A stretch of DNA of 64,000 nt from Trichomonas vaginalis G3 (lineage: Eukaryota > Parabasalia > Trichomonadida > Trichomonadidae), in assembly GCF_026262505.1 (NCBI RefSeq), contig NC_067203.1, positions 22,859,411 through 22,923,410 of the forward strand, given 5' to 3'. The notes beneath the pieces were generated by a model. The model worked only from the letters and a program-made list of their open reading frames with translations. It made no database searches and was not told the origin of the DNA. How positions within the stretch are numbered: position 1 is the stretch's first letter; every line of letters starts with the position of its first letter. The translations under genes were made by a program, and so were the position numbers. Below, piece after piece: positions 28,836 to 39,564 of the stretch.

Positions 28836-31800
28836 ATGCAATCAACTCAGCAGAGCTCGCAGAGTTTCGAACTTTCCTACTCTATGAGCAGTAAGCTCGA
28901 AGAGTTGATTGATGTTCCCATTTACAAAAAGATGATTGATTCATTTATCAGTCTTTTAACGTATTTAGATAATTATGCACCAAAAATCCCTGTTCTCTAC
29001 CAGATCATTACAATTATCCGTGCTACACAGCTTATTGGTACTGCCCTCATGGCTTCCAACATTGACTTTTGGGATATGTCTACAATAACAGGTAAAGTTA
29101 TGGGTATCATTTCAATTCCATTCCATATTGTTCCTACCCAATACAGAATTGATAACGAATGGATTATTTTGTATGTTTATGATGCTATAGCTTACTTCTT
29201 TGCCATATTTTGCTTTTCAGTATCTTACATCTACAAAACGACAACACGTATTGACAAGACTTCCACATATATTGTAAGCTTTTGGATGTCAATTGGTCCG
29301 TATTATACAGCTCCCATTGGTGTTCAGTATATTGGTCAACTCATTTCAGCGTGGATCAACGGAAGGCAGAAGATCGATGTAAAGTCAGGTATTGCTCTTG
29401 TTCTTGGTATTTGCGCCGTGTTACTTTGGTCCCTTATCATGATAAACATCTACTCAACAACCCTTAACTTCAGACCAACATCTTTCCTCGCAATCGAAGG
29501 CAAGCCACAAAACCTCCTTTTTGTTGATATTCTTTTGGTTACTCTTTTCACATCATTAACAAGTTATATCTCCTCGACTCCAACAATTATACTTATGGCA
29601 TTAGCAGCAATTGTTTATGCATTCAATTGCACTACATGCTTCAACTGTGGTACTTATGTTAGTGAAATCAACCAAATCCTCTGCTTAGGTGGTTCTTTCT
29701 TTGGCGTTATCATCCTTGGTGTTTCACTTTACTCCGTCATCGTCAATTTCCGCTGGAGCGAATACATTTTCATCGTATACATCGGTTGTGGTATCATTTG
29801 CTTCGTTGCTGCCTTCTACATCATCAAGTTCAAGGCTCGTAAGAACCTTGCCGCTCTCGATACATTCCAGGATTCAAACGACATCGCAGCTTTCCATTCT
29901 CCAGGAAGATTCAAAGGCTGCCTTACAACAGGCTTCACATACTGCCATCCAGTATGCCTTAACTACTCAGTTTTCAAGGCTGCAGTTGACGAATGGCCAG
30001 AAAACTTGTCAATTTGGGGTTCATACGCTAAATTTGCGGCCATCTACTCCGAAAACAACCAAACCCTACTTCTCATTGGCCAAAACGTCGTTAAGATCAA
30101 AGCCAGAAGCAACATGAAAGATACAATTTTATCCAACATTGCTTCCATCATTAAGATGCGTGAAACGAACCTTTCTCCCAACCTCAAGAGTGGCATTTCA
30201 AATGTTACAAAGGTTACTCAAAAGGCAAAGAACAGATTAAGAAATATCTGGGATCTCGTACTTCAAGGCAAAGTTGCTGAAATGGGTAACGCCATTTCTG
30301 AAGCCATGGACAGAGTTGAAGAGACAGAGACAGAACTCAAGCACTTAGTTCTTGTATATCCAAACAACAGATTCGTTGCTAGACAATACGCCAGATTCCA
30401 GCACGAAATCAAAGCAGATACAGAACAGTACACGATATGGAACGACAATGTCCAGATTCTTCAACGTGGTGGCTAAATTAACCCAGATACAGTTCACGAT
30501 CTTGGTCTTTCCGCATTTCCAAATATTCCAGACCACATTGAGACCAACGCCATACAAAGTGTTATCTCAATCGAAGCAGAAATGACAGCAGATGAACCAG
30601 GATCTGATGATGAAGGAAATGTCGACACAACAGATGTAATTGCCCTTACAATCAATCGCCATGTCATTCCTGCCATCAGATTCATCTACATTTCTACAGC
30701 TGCTCTTTACTTTGCTCTCATCGTTGTTCCAATTGTTGCAATGATGATCGGTTTCCCAATTTACACTGAAGGATTATTGACACCTGTCGATATGTTACAC
30801 GGTATTGCTTACATGCGTAACCTTATTAACATGATGCCAGTTTTTGCCGCCAAATACGCTCTTGAAAACATTCCTGATCCAGACAACAGTGGTCAATCCA
30901 TCATATCCACAACAACCATTGCAGATGACTTCCCCATGGATGCATTTGGTGATTTCAGGAAGTCAAATGAAATCATCGGTTATTTAATTTCACAAGTTCC
31001 TCTTGCTCTTGAGAAATTATCCACTGTTCTTTACTTCATGCCCGATGATGAGTACGTAACAAATGCCAGAGAAGCCATCTACACAAACGACCTTGTCTAC
31101 AAATTCTTCCTCAACGAGACAACATATACAGCACAAGATGCAACAGCTACAGACATGTGCACACAGATATCCACACAAGTCCAGAAAGTCAAAGATGCAA
31201 CTAACTTCACACAGGACTATGTCAAACAGTCCGAATTCCTCACAGCTATTAACAACAACGTTGCACCAACGAAGAGATTCAACAACGCTCTTTCTGATCT
31301 AACAGATTTCATCACACATTATAGCAAGAGAAACCAAATCATCTGTTACTCAATCATGGGTACATATATTGGCTTAGTTGTTATCTGCTATTTCGTTGTA
31401 TTAATGGTACAGCAACACATGTACAGAAAGAACAAACGCGATATCTACAATTTGTTGACAATTCTTCCAAAGACAATCATTTCAACAATTTCTGCTAACT
31501 ATGATTCTCTTAAGAAGAATTCTGTTTCTCAGACATCAGGTGCAGAAAACCATGAAGAAACAAATCCACAGGAAGAAAACATCATCAAAGTATTGAGCTC
31601 TATCACTGATGGAACAGGAACAGCTTCATTCCAACTCTTTGGTGCTGCTTGTTTTGTTATTATTGCTTTATGTGGTTGTTTGGCTTCTTATTTCCTTATG
31701 GATTCATATCAGATTGCTTCTACATCACTAGTTACATCATCACCACACGTCAACTATTTGATGGGTGCCTGCTCATTTATTTACGCTATTTTGGCTTCAC

Positions 31801-33456
31801 TCTTCAAGATCTTGATGGATGGATATCCAGGAATGCACGGCATGATGCAGAACAAGACAGAAGAGTTCGAAATCATCACGGACATGCAGAAAGAAGAAGT
31901 AGAATACTTGAACCAACTCAGATTCGGTCGTCCTTCTGAAGGAAAGAAGCCTTTCATAGGAATGACAGACGCTTTGGCAAGAGCATCAACAATGCTCATG
32001 TGTCCTTCATACACAAAGCCACCGCAAACACTCACTGAGTCAGCTGTCTGCTTCTCTGCTGAATGGCAAATCTATCTCTGCCTCGCTTTCGTTAAGAAAT
32101 TGAATCAACAGATTTTGTTGAATACAAGTCTTAACGCTAGAAATGATAAACTCAATGATATTTTCCAGGTCGGTCCTGTCCAGTTGTATCAGGCATTCTT
32201 CTTCCCAACAGGTGACGACATCGTTGAAACAACAAAGACAGAGATCAACCAACAGAATGAGACATTGATCATTAAGGGTATCATTTTCATTTTGATTGCT
32301 TTAGTATTCTCAATTGCATTGATTGTAATGACACATCATGAAGACAAACTCCTCAAGTTCTGTCTCAGATTGTTCCTCAAATGTCCACCTAAAGTAGTTC
32401 TTTCTAACCAAAGAATTATGGATGTTTTGAGTGGTGATTACAACACAATTGAAGAAGGAAAAGGAAAGGTTTCCAACTATTCATTCGAAGTTGTCAACAA
32501 ACTGAATAATCCTGTTGTCATTCTCAAGGAACAAGACAACACAATCACAAACATCAACGAAGCATTCGCGAAAATGTTTGGAAAGTCAATTGATGACGTT
32601 CAAGGAAAGAAGTTCCATGATTTCATCGAAGAATTCCACTTACAGATGGCAAATGCTGATGATATCTTCAACAAAGAAACAGCAGAAGCAACAATGGCTG
32701 GTCCAGAAGGAGAGAAGATGTATTTGGGATTCTCAAACCTCACATCAAACGGAAACAAAATCATCACAATCAGAGATAAGACACAGAACGTCTTACACGA
32801 ACAGATGAGAAGAAGAGAAGAAGAAGTCAGATACAATGCTCGCTTCTATCCTTCCTGCATCATTAGTTCCTCGTGTACAAGCTGGTGAAAAGAACATTTC
32901 ATTCTCTGTTCAATCAGCATCAGTTTTGTTCTTGGATATTGTCGAATTCACACCATGGTGTGGTTCTCATGAAGCTCAGTATGTCATGAAGATGTTGAAC
33001 ATGCTCTTCAAGGAGTTCGACGCTTTGACAAACGAAAGAAAGACAATGACAAAGATCAAATGCATCGGTGATTGCTATGTCTGCGCTGGTGGTATCTTCG
33101 ATGAAGTAAATCAGCCACAGACACACGCAAGAGAAGTTGTCGATTTCGGTTGCCACGCAATCAAGAAGATTTTGGATGTTAATGAGGCTCAGAATGAATC
33201 ATTAAGAATCAGAGTTGGTGTAAATACTGGCGGTCCAATTGTCGCTGGTGTTTTGGGTACTGAGAAGCCAACATTCGAAATCCTTGGCCCAACAATCAAT
33301 ATCGCAGAACAGATGGAATCCAAGGGTGTTCCAATGCAGGTACAGATTTCTAGACCTGTTTACGAACTTATCTACGGTTCTCAATTCGTCATCAAAGAAA
33401 GAGGCGAAGTTGAACTTAAGCGTGGTAAGATGTTCTGTTACTTAGTTGAACCATAA
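28836..33456 (+). pseudogene. Membrane adenylate/guanylate cyclase gene, two breaks
   Basis: One gene of about 1540 codons. Part 1 (28836-30476, 546 aa) has about ten membrane spans and a cytosolic helical region. A single in-frame TAA at 30474-30476 ends it, but the same frame stays open through to the ATG at 30582 and on to 32888 (further spans at about 30675-30760, 31340-31410, 31620-31700, 32275-32335; PAS domain about 32480-32790). A net one-base shift near 32835 moves the class III cyclase domain into another frame (32836-33456). That domain keeps both metal aspartates (FLDIVEF, IGDCY), the purine-binding Lys (KIKCIGD) and GPTINIAEQ, with Gln at the usual transition-state Arg. The build (many spans, PAS, one C-terminal cyclase domain) is the trichomonad type. 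Either recent decay or two base errors explain it; if real, no full cyclase is made. Confidence 0.85.
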
Positions 33457-34110
33457 TTATAATAATAATCCATGTAAATTTTGTTACCATTATGTGTAAA
33501 TTTTTGAAATAAATTTATTTATTTATCAAAAAAAATCGATAATTTTTTGTAAAGTTTTTGATTTTTTTGAGAGATCTCATTGAAATAATTTATCTGGTCA
33601 TACTAAAATAACAAATGATTTTATTCGAAAGTTTCCTTAGTGAATGTAAATTCATGATCCTTGTACATATCTTAATATAGTTTCAAAGTTTATTTGGGAA
33701 GACGTTTGAAATTGCATCATTGTTACATTTTTACGCTCCCGATTTCCTGACAGGGACTTATAATTTGGTATTAACTTCTAAATTTAAAAATATCACACCT
33801 TGAACAATCCAACAATGTGTCAAATGTTGAACATCGGTTTTACGATTGTTATGTATAGTGAATCATTAAACCGATGGGTTGTTAGCATATTGAAAATTCA
33901 ATTGTTTTTGATCAGTGTTAAGAACTCATATAACTTGTATTTGGGAAATGATAATTATTCAAATTTTGAAATTGAGGCAAAGGTTATCCAAAGGCCTGTT
34001 ATTGCGTGTATTTACGAATATAGATAAATTGACGAATGAAAATCAAAAATTCAATGTTTATTTGTGATATTAATATGAGAAACATGTGATATGATTAAGT
34101 TTTAAAGAAT
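33457..34110. other. Spacer up to the inverted duplication
   Basis: AT-rich. A modest imperfect hairpin (CATCGGTTT near 33832 with AAACCGATG near 33867) is the only structure noticed. Frames here start only with TTG and look non-coding. Confidence 0.4.
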
Positions 34111-34946
34111 GTACTCAGGAAGAGATCCAGCATGTTGTTGTTGAAGAAGATTAATTTTCGAATAAATTCATTCATGGTATTTTTGTTTGTTATAATAAAA
34201 TGAAACATTTAATTTATGTAAAGTGTTTATATATTTATCATAGAATGCATATGAAGTCATTATATGTTGGTGAAAAAATAATTTTTGTACGAGAAAAAAT
34301 AGTTTATTTCACTTATATTGGCACTTTGTTCAAGCTTAATGTAAATTCCTCCCTAACTCAGTTGGTTAGAGTGTCAGACTGTTAATCTGGAAGTCGTGTG
34401 TTCGATCCACACGGAGGAGCTTTTTTTCTTTTTCCATATCAATAAGAACTTGAGTAATTTCTGAAATTTCGAAATTTTTTGCGGCAAAAGTTAGTGGACT
34501 TCATTAGTTTTGGAGGCTGCTTCTTGCTGAGAATTAGTGAATGCTCATTTTTGTTTTGCTTTGATGGATTTTGATTAAAACTTTGAAAAAACGAAAGTAT
34601 TTCGTTTGTTCATGTTTGGTATATGCCATTATTAGAATCTCCTTTGAGTGACTTAAGCTATCTTTATTTCTCTTTTAGTTTATTTGACTTGGAAATTTTG
34701 GATTGCATAAGTAATTGAATTACTCGTTGACCAAATTCCAAGGGTCAATTTAATGTAAGATGTTGTTCGTACGCTTCGGGAGATAAGCTTTTTTGTTGGC
34801 ATCTTTTTTTGTTTTCGTTAGATTTCTTAATTCTAATAAAAGTTCTGTGTGATTTTTGTTTCATCCATCTTTAGCAGCAACATTTTGTGATCCCAGCTCA
34901 TCACCCACACTAGAAGAAAAACTGAAAACTAGCCTCCAATAAATAA
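34111..34946 (+). repeat. Inverted duplication, left arm
   Basis: Reverse complement of 35042-35878. The pairing coordinates sum to 69989 up to the tRNA gene and to 69988 after it, so there is only one net indel. By eye I saw one substitution (near 34118) and one missing G in the tRNA over about 790 bp. Then about ten mismatches occur in the inner 35-40 bp (34903-34930), and matching ends after AGCCTCCAATAAA. The arm starts inside the last codons of the 35835 gene, so this arm carries a 14-codon copy of its 3' end (34111-34154), followed by tRNA-Asn. Confidence 0.95.
34347..34419 (+). tRNA. tRNA-Asn (GTT), copy lacking one acceptor-stem base
   Basis: The D arm ACTCAGTTGGTTAGAGT, anticodon stem TCAGA/TCTGG (four pairs plus one A-G opposition) with loop CTGTTAA (anticodon GTT) and T arm GTGTG/CACAC are present. 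The 5' acceptor strand is TCCTCCC, but the 3' strand reads GGAGGA, one G short of the GGGAGGA in the other copy. The seventh acceptor pair is thus lost and the gene is 73 nt. A T run follows at 34421, suitable for Pol III termination. It may be impaired, or the missing G may be a sequence error. Confidence 0.75.
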
Positions 34947-35041
34947 ATAATTAAGTTTCCGTTAACTTCAGAAAAATTGAAAAAATTCTATAATTTACAC
35001 GGAATTGTTTTAAAATAATTATCGTAACGTACTCAAAATAT
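34947..35041. other. Spacer between the arms of the inverted duplication
   Basis: About 95 bp of AT-rich unique DNA at the centre of the palindrome. No gene. The position makes a large cruciform or foldback possible. Confidence 0.6.
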
Positions 35042-35878
35042 TTTTTTATTGGAGGCTGATTTCATGTCTTTCCTCTAGTAAGGATGATGAGCTGGGATCA
35101 CAAAATGTTGCTGCTAAAGATGGATGAAACAAAAATCACACAGAACTTTTATTAGAATTAAGAAATCTAACGAAAACAAAAAAAGATGCCAACAAAAAAG
35201 CTTATCTCCCGAAGCGTACGAACAACATCTTACATTAAATTGACCCTTGGAATTTGGTCAACGAGTAATTCAATTACTTATGCAATCCAAAATTTCCAAG
35301 TCAAATAAACTAAAAGAGAAATAAAGATAGCTTAAGTCACTCAAAGGAGATTCTAATAATGGCATATACCAAACATGAACAAACGAAATACTTTCGTTTT
35401 TTCAAAGTTTTAATCAAAATCCATCAAAGCAAAACAAAAATGAGCATTCACTAATTCTCAGCAAGAAGCAGCCTCCAAAACTAATGAAGTCCACTAACTT
35501 TTGCCGCAAAAAATTTCGAAATTTCAGAAATTACTCAAGTTCTTATTGATATGGAAAAAGAAAAAAAGCTCCTCCCGTGTGGATCGAACACACGACTTCC
35601 AGATTAACAGTCTGACACTCTAACCAACTGAGTTAGGGAGGAATTTACATTAAGCTTGAACAAAGTGCCAATATAAGTGAAATAAACTATTTTTTCTCGT
35701 ACAAAAATTATTTTTTCACCAACATATAATGACTTCATATGCATTCTATGATAAATATATAAACACTTTACATAAATTAAATGTTTCATTTTATTATAAC
35801 AAACAAAAATACCATGAATGAATTTATTCGAAAATTAATCTTCTTCAACAACAACATGCTGGATCTCTTCTTGAGTAC
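35042..35878 (-). repeat. Inverted duplication, right arm
   Basis: Partner of 34111-34946. It contains the intact tRNA-Asn copy and the true 3' end of the gene at 35835. Because the coding end belongs to a complete gene here, this arm is the likely source and the left arm the copy. Confidence 0.95.
35569..35642 (-). tRNA. tRNA-Asn (GTT), intact copy
   Basis: A 74-nt gene on the minus strand with seven acceptor pairs (TCCTCCC/GGGAGGA), discriminator G, T8 and A9, the same D, anticodon and T arms as the left-arm copy, and anticodon GTT. A T run follows the 3' end. This is the functional-looking copy. Confidence 0.95.
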
Positions 35879-38165
35879 TTTCTTCCTCATATGAATATTG
35901 AACAATTACCTTCGGTTTCTTCTTTGGTTGTGGTTTTGCAGGTTCATCATCAGAATATTCGATGACAATTTCTTCTTCCTCTTGAATTTCCTCTTCTTCT
36001 TCAGGTTCATACTCCACGATAACCTTTGGCTTCTTCTTTGGTTGCGGTTTCTTCTTTGGCGGAGGTTTAGATTGTTTCTTCTTTGGCGCCGACTTCTTTG
36101 GTGGAGGAGGAGCAAGTTTCCTCTTAAGTGGAAGTGGACTGTTGTCTTCCTTTTCTTCATAAATTTCAATTCTTTCTTCTTCTTCCTCTTCCTCTTCGTA
36201 AATTGTGGTCATTTCATATCTGAGTGTTGGTGGAAGTTTCTTTCCTGTTTGGATTCTTCTTCTCCTTGGCTCATCTTGATCTTCATCATCTGAGTAGTAT
36301 TCGTAAACATACTCAACTTGTTCGAAAGGAGCATACTTTGGCTTCGTTACCAATTTCTTCCTCTCTTGAACCTTGATTGTTTCAGACATATCTGGAGGAT
36401 GAGAAGGATTAAGTCTCCTCTTTCTCTTTCCTAAGCTGCCATCTCTTTGTACGAAAAATTCGTAGTAATATTCCGTTGGTTTGGCTTTTCTCTTTCTCTG
36501 TTTCTTAATTTCAATCTGGCAACCAGGATGTTCTCTATCTTGAATATAGAAGTAAATAGTCTTTGAATCGCCTTTCTTTTTAGGCAACTTTTCTCTCTTG
36601 TAGCCTCTCTTGCTCTTATCTGGAATTGCTTTGATCCAATAATTACCATTATTACTAATTGTACTGATTTTTGTGCTGCTATCTGCATAAGTATAAGTAA
36701 CGGTTGAGTAATTCTTTGTGTCTGAATATGGCTCATATTCAGATTTGAGTTCGTAGTTATCAATTGGAGGTGGAGGAGGAAGCATCGGTTCTGATGGAAG
36801 AAGTGTAGAAATCGTTTGAGTTGAGTTATCTTTCGTTGATTCTGTAGTTGGAGGCTTTTCATAACGGAATGTGGCCGAAGTTTCTGTTGGAAATGCGCCG
36901 TAGACATCTGGTTCTTCTCTATAGAAGTATGGCTCTTCGCGCTCATCGTCAAATGGAGCCACGTGCATTCTAAATTTACGAGGCATGAAAAGTTGAGGCT
37001 GCTCCTTGAATTTCTGTATCCATACAAATTTCTCTTCTTCCTCTTCTGTTTGCGGGTATCTGAAGCCAGCTTCGATGGTTGATGAAGAAGATGGGGGCGG
37101 AGGAGGATTTGCAAGCTGAGAACCATCAACATACAATACAGTAGAAGCAATCTGAAGATTAGGACGTTGTGCCGATTCTGTGAATTGTAGATCTCGAGAA
37201 ACTATTGATCTATTTGAAGATTCAATTGTATCTGTAGTTCTTGATTCTATTGTAGAATGAGTGTATGTTGTATAATTGCTACCGAGGAAGCGACTGTTAG
37301 CAGGAATGTTAACTCTGAAATTTTCTGGAAATTCAACTTGTCCTTTTTTGCCTGACTTCTTTTTTGGTTGGACTGCATTCACAGATCCAATATGCTTGTA
37401 AGGGAGTGCATGATTAACTTTGAGATCTAACGGCTTGACATCATTTTCATCCAAAGGTTTTCCTGTTGGATTTGTGATGTCATGAACATAATGATCGATA
37501 TCACGTGGTGGAGGGTTCTCATAATATCTATAATGAGGGTCGAGATCATCAAAATTAGGATTTGGTAATTTGCGCGACTTTGATTGGTGTTTTGATGGGC
37601 CAAGTATGATCTTTTTGCCATTTGCATTCCTATGAACGCGAACACGAATACGTGACTCTGTTGATTCAACTGGTGTTTTTTCTGAATCTTTTGAAAGTGT
37701 TACCGAAGTGCCGTATGTTGAATAGCTAAAACTTTTTGAAGTTTGATCAACAGGAAATTGTTGATTTACGACATAAGTGCTTTCTGTTTTTGCTGATTTT
37801 TCAGTATAAGATTTATTATTTGAATTTTTATCGCCTTCTGATCTGTGACGATGGTGGTGATGATGGGAACGTTTGCTCGATGATTGAATTGATTCATTTT
37901 TGTTTGGCGGGAAAGAATGTTGATCTGCTAAGTCAATACCTCGATCTTTGATAGGAATTCTATCTGATTCTGACTTAACACTTGGTATTTGAATGTTTAC
38001 AGGAATTTGATCAGCTGATCCTAAAGCGTATTCAGTTTCAGATTGATATCCGTTTCTCTTAGGCGTATGAACTTTTATCGGCTCAATCTTAAGGATGTTT
38101 GAGCCAGGGAAGTTTGCTGTATTTCTCATATCATAATTATTCGCCATCCCTTGGCTTTTATCCAT
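35835..38165 (-). CDS. Large Lys/Pro/Glu-rich disordered protein, unknown
   Basis: A 776-aa protein, nearly all low-complexity. The N-terminal half is Ser/Thr/Asn/Pro-rich with a His run (KRSHHHHHRHRSEGDK). The middle has proline clusters (PPPPPSSSS, LPPPPPIDNYE) and many Tyr. The last 150 residues alternate basic Lys/Pro/Gln blocks with acidic blocks and hold a near-repeat of KPQPKKKPKVIV with EYEPEEEEE or QYSYEEES. There are no membrane spans, signal peptide or catalytic motifs. It may be a cytoskeletal or scaffold protein, by composition only. The last 14 codons are duplicated in inverted orientation at 34111-34154, with one synonymous CAA/CAG difference. Confidence 0.6.
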   Translation of the reverse strand: MDKSQGMANNYDMRNTANFPGSNILKIEPIKVHTPKRNGYQSETEYALGSADQIPVNIQIPSVKSESDRIPIKDRGIDLADQHSFPPNKNESIQSSSKRSHHHHHRHRSEGDKNSNNKSYTEKSAKTESTYVVNQQFPVDQTSKSFSYSTYGTSVTLSKDSEKTPVESTESRIRVRVHRNANGKKIILGPSKHQSKSRKLPNPNFDDLDPHYRYYENPPPRDIDHYVHDITNPTGKPLDENDVKPLDLKVNHALPYKHIGSVNAVQPKKKSGKKGQVEFPENFRVNIPANSRFLGSNYTTYTHSTIESRTTDTIESSNRSIVSRDLQFTESAQRPNLQIASTVLYVDGSQLANPPPPPSSSSTIEAGFRYPQTEEEEEKFVWIQKFKEQPQLFMPRKFRMHVAPFDDEREEPYFYREEPDVYGAFPTETSATFRYEKPPTTESTKDNSTQTISTLLPSEPMLPPPPPIDNYELKSEYEPYSDTKNYSTVTYTYADSSTKISTISNNGNYWIKAIPDKSKRGYKREKLPKKKGDSKTIYFYIQDREHPGCQIEIKKQRKRKAKPTEYYYEFFVQRDGSLGKRKRRLNPSHPPDMSETIKVQERKKLVTKPKYAPFEQVEYVYEYYSDDEDQDEPRRRRIQTGKKLPPTLRYEMTTIYEEEEEEEERIEIYEEKEDNSPLPLKRKLAPPPPKKSAPKKKQSKPPPKKKPQPKKKPKVIVEYEPEEEEEIQEEEEIVIEYSDDEPAKPQPKKKPKVIVQYSYEEESTQEEIQHVVVEED

Positions 38166-38666
38166 GTTTAAAAATTTCTAACGGAAGCAGTTTTTTTTTT
38201 ATTCTGGGAATATACTCTATGATTGCGGAACTTTGAACGTCAAAAGTTCAATATACTCTCTTGTTGCTCGCAATGTGTGATTCCCAGGGAACATTATCTG
38301 TGCATTTCAATCATTGAGACCCGAATGAGTTTTGGAATTTGGATACTCCGGATATTTTAACAAACTTGGAGTTACATCTTTCAGCGTCATAGATTGTTGA
38401 ATTTAAAGAACTTTTGAAAAATCAATCTCAATTTATCTATAACACATGAGATTATCTAACAGCTACAATCTGTTGAACAAATTCATCATAATAATTATAT
38501 GTTTTAGCTCAAAATTCAAAAAATTATTTCTGTTTATAGAAGCTTTATATGATATCTCTATGTGTATCTTAATAATTTTTGTAATTTTGTTTTGGGAGGG
38601 TGTAATATATCAATAACGAGTTTAATAATATTCGAATTTTAATCTACTTTATGAAAAAAATGCTGT
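38166..38666. other. AT-rich spacer
   Basis: Upstream of the 35835 gene and downstream of eL31. A small hairpin (GAACTTT...AAAGTTC-like near 38229-38250) is the only structure noticed. Confidence 0.4.
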
Positions 38667-38999
38667 TTACTGATCAACAACCTTTGTTGTCTGGAGGCCA
38701 TTAAAAGAAGCAACATTCTTGTAAGAAGCGATTGTGACCATCTTCTCAGCATCTTCCTCATCAGCCTTACGCTCGAAAACAACGCGAACGCGAGCTGGTG
38801 GGCAGTTCTTGCCGTGGATCCAGATGCGAGAGTTAAGTTCTGGGTCGATCTTAACAACATCTGTGTGCATCATCTTCTTAGCAGCTGCAGCGATGACCTT
38901 GATGGCTCTCTCAGCACGGAATCGGCGTGTTGTGTTGTGAACAGCCTTCTGAAGATGGATTGTTGTTTCAAGCTTAGCTGGAGCAAGTTCCTTCGGCAT
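38667..38999 (-). CDS. Ribosomal protein eL31 (L31e)
   Basis: A 110-aa protein starting at the ATG at 38999 (MPKELAPAK). It matches eL31 along its length: RRFRAERAIKVIAAAAKKMM (human APRALKEIRKFAMKEM), DVVKIDPELNSRIWIHGKN (human DVRIDTRLNKAVWAKGIRN), PPARVRVVFERK and a C-terminal YKNVASFNGLQTTKV (human VTTFKNLQTVNV). It is part of the 60S subunit near the peptide exit. The gene is GC-rich compared with its flanks, as expected for high expression. A possible initiator TCACTTTT lies 36 bases upstream (39035), rather far for this organism. Confidence 0.9.
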   Translation of the reverse strand: MPKELAPAKLETTIHLQKAVHNTTRRFRAERAIKVIAAAAKKMMHTDVVKIDPELNSRIWIHGKNCPPARVRVVFERKADEEDAEKMVTIASYKNVASFNGLQTTKVVDQ

Positions 39000-39564
39000 C
39001 AACAAAGGTCGGCCAGTTCAAACCAACCCAAAAGTGACAGTTCAAAATTTGAGGATTCAAAAAAGTAAAATAAAATACATAGATTAACTGTTTGCATTCT
39101 GAAAACCAAAACTAAACATAGTTATATCAAAAATCAACAACAAAATTCTTTGGAAAATTGTTTTTCCGAAAATCAGCACAAAATTTAAGGAGCAATGTTG
39201 GTGAGAACGCGATGTTTGAACATATCTTCCTTCACACTCCTCATATTTAGAATTTAGAAAGAAATTCAAATTATTACATATAAAGTGTTTGCATTTTGGG
39301 TTGAAATGAACATTCTAAGATCCATAGGGTAGATGGGTTCCAAGACATTGTTTGCAAAAATCAATAAGATTAAATCTATGATATTCAAGCAAACATATGT
39401 GCATTTGATAGTAATAAACAATGTCATAGATACCTTTCAAAAAGGAGATCAGATTGTTATGTTTCTTTATTCCTATATTCAATGGTATATGATCTAAAGA
39501 GATGATTTATGTTTATATATTCTGCAATTTCTAAACGATAATAAATTTTACCAATAGATTTTCC
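39000..39564. other. Divergent spacer eL31 / RIC1-like gene
   Basis: Contains the eL31 promoter region (TCACTTTT on the minus strand at 39030-39037). No credible ORF. Confidence 0.4.

Noticed and set aside
34200-35789. Identical 61-residue frames in both arms of the inverted duplication
   Set aside because: They run into the tRNA-Asn genes and only reflect the duplicated DNA.
34111-35878. Reading the inverted duplication as a foldback transposon
   Set aside because: The arms contain a host tRNA gene and the end of a host gene, with no target duplication at the outer ends, so a segmental inverted duplication fits better.
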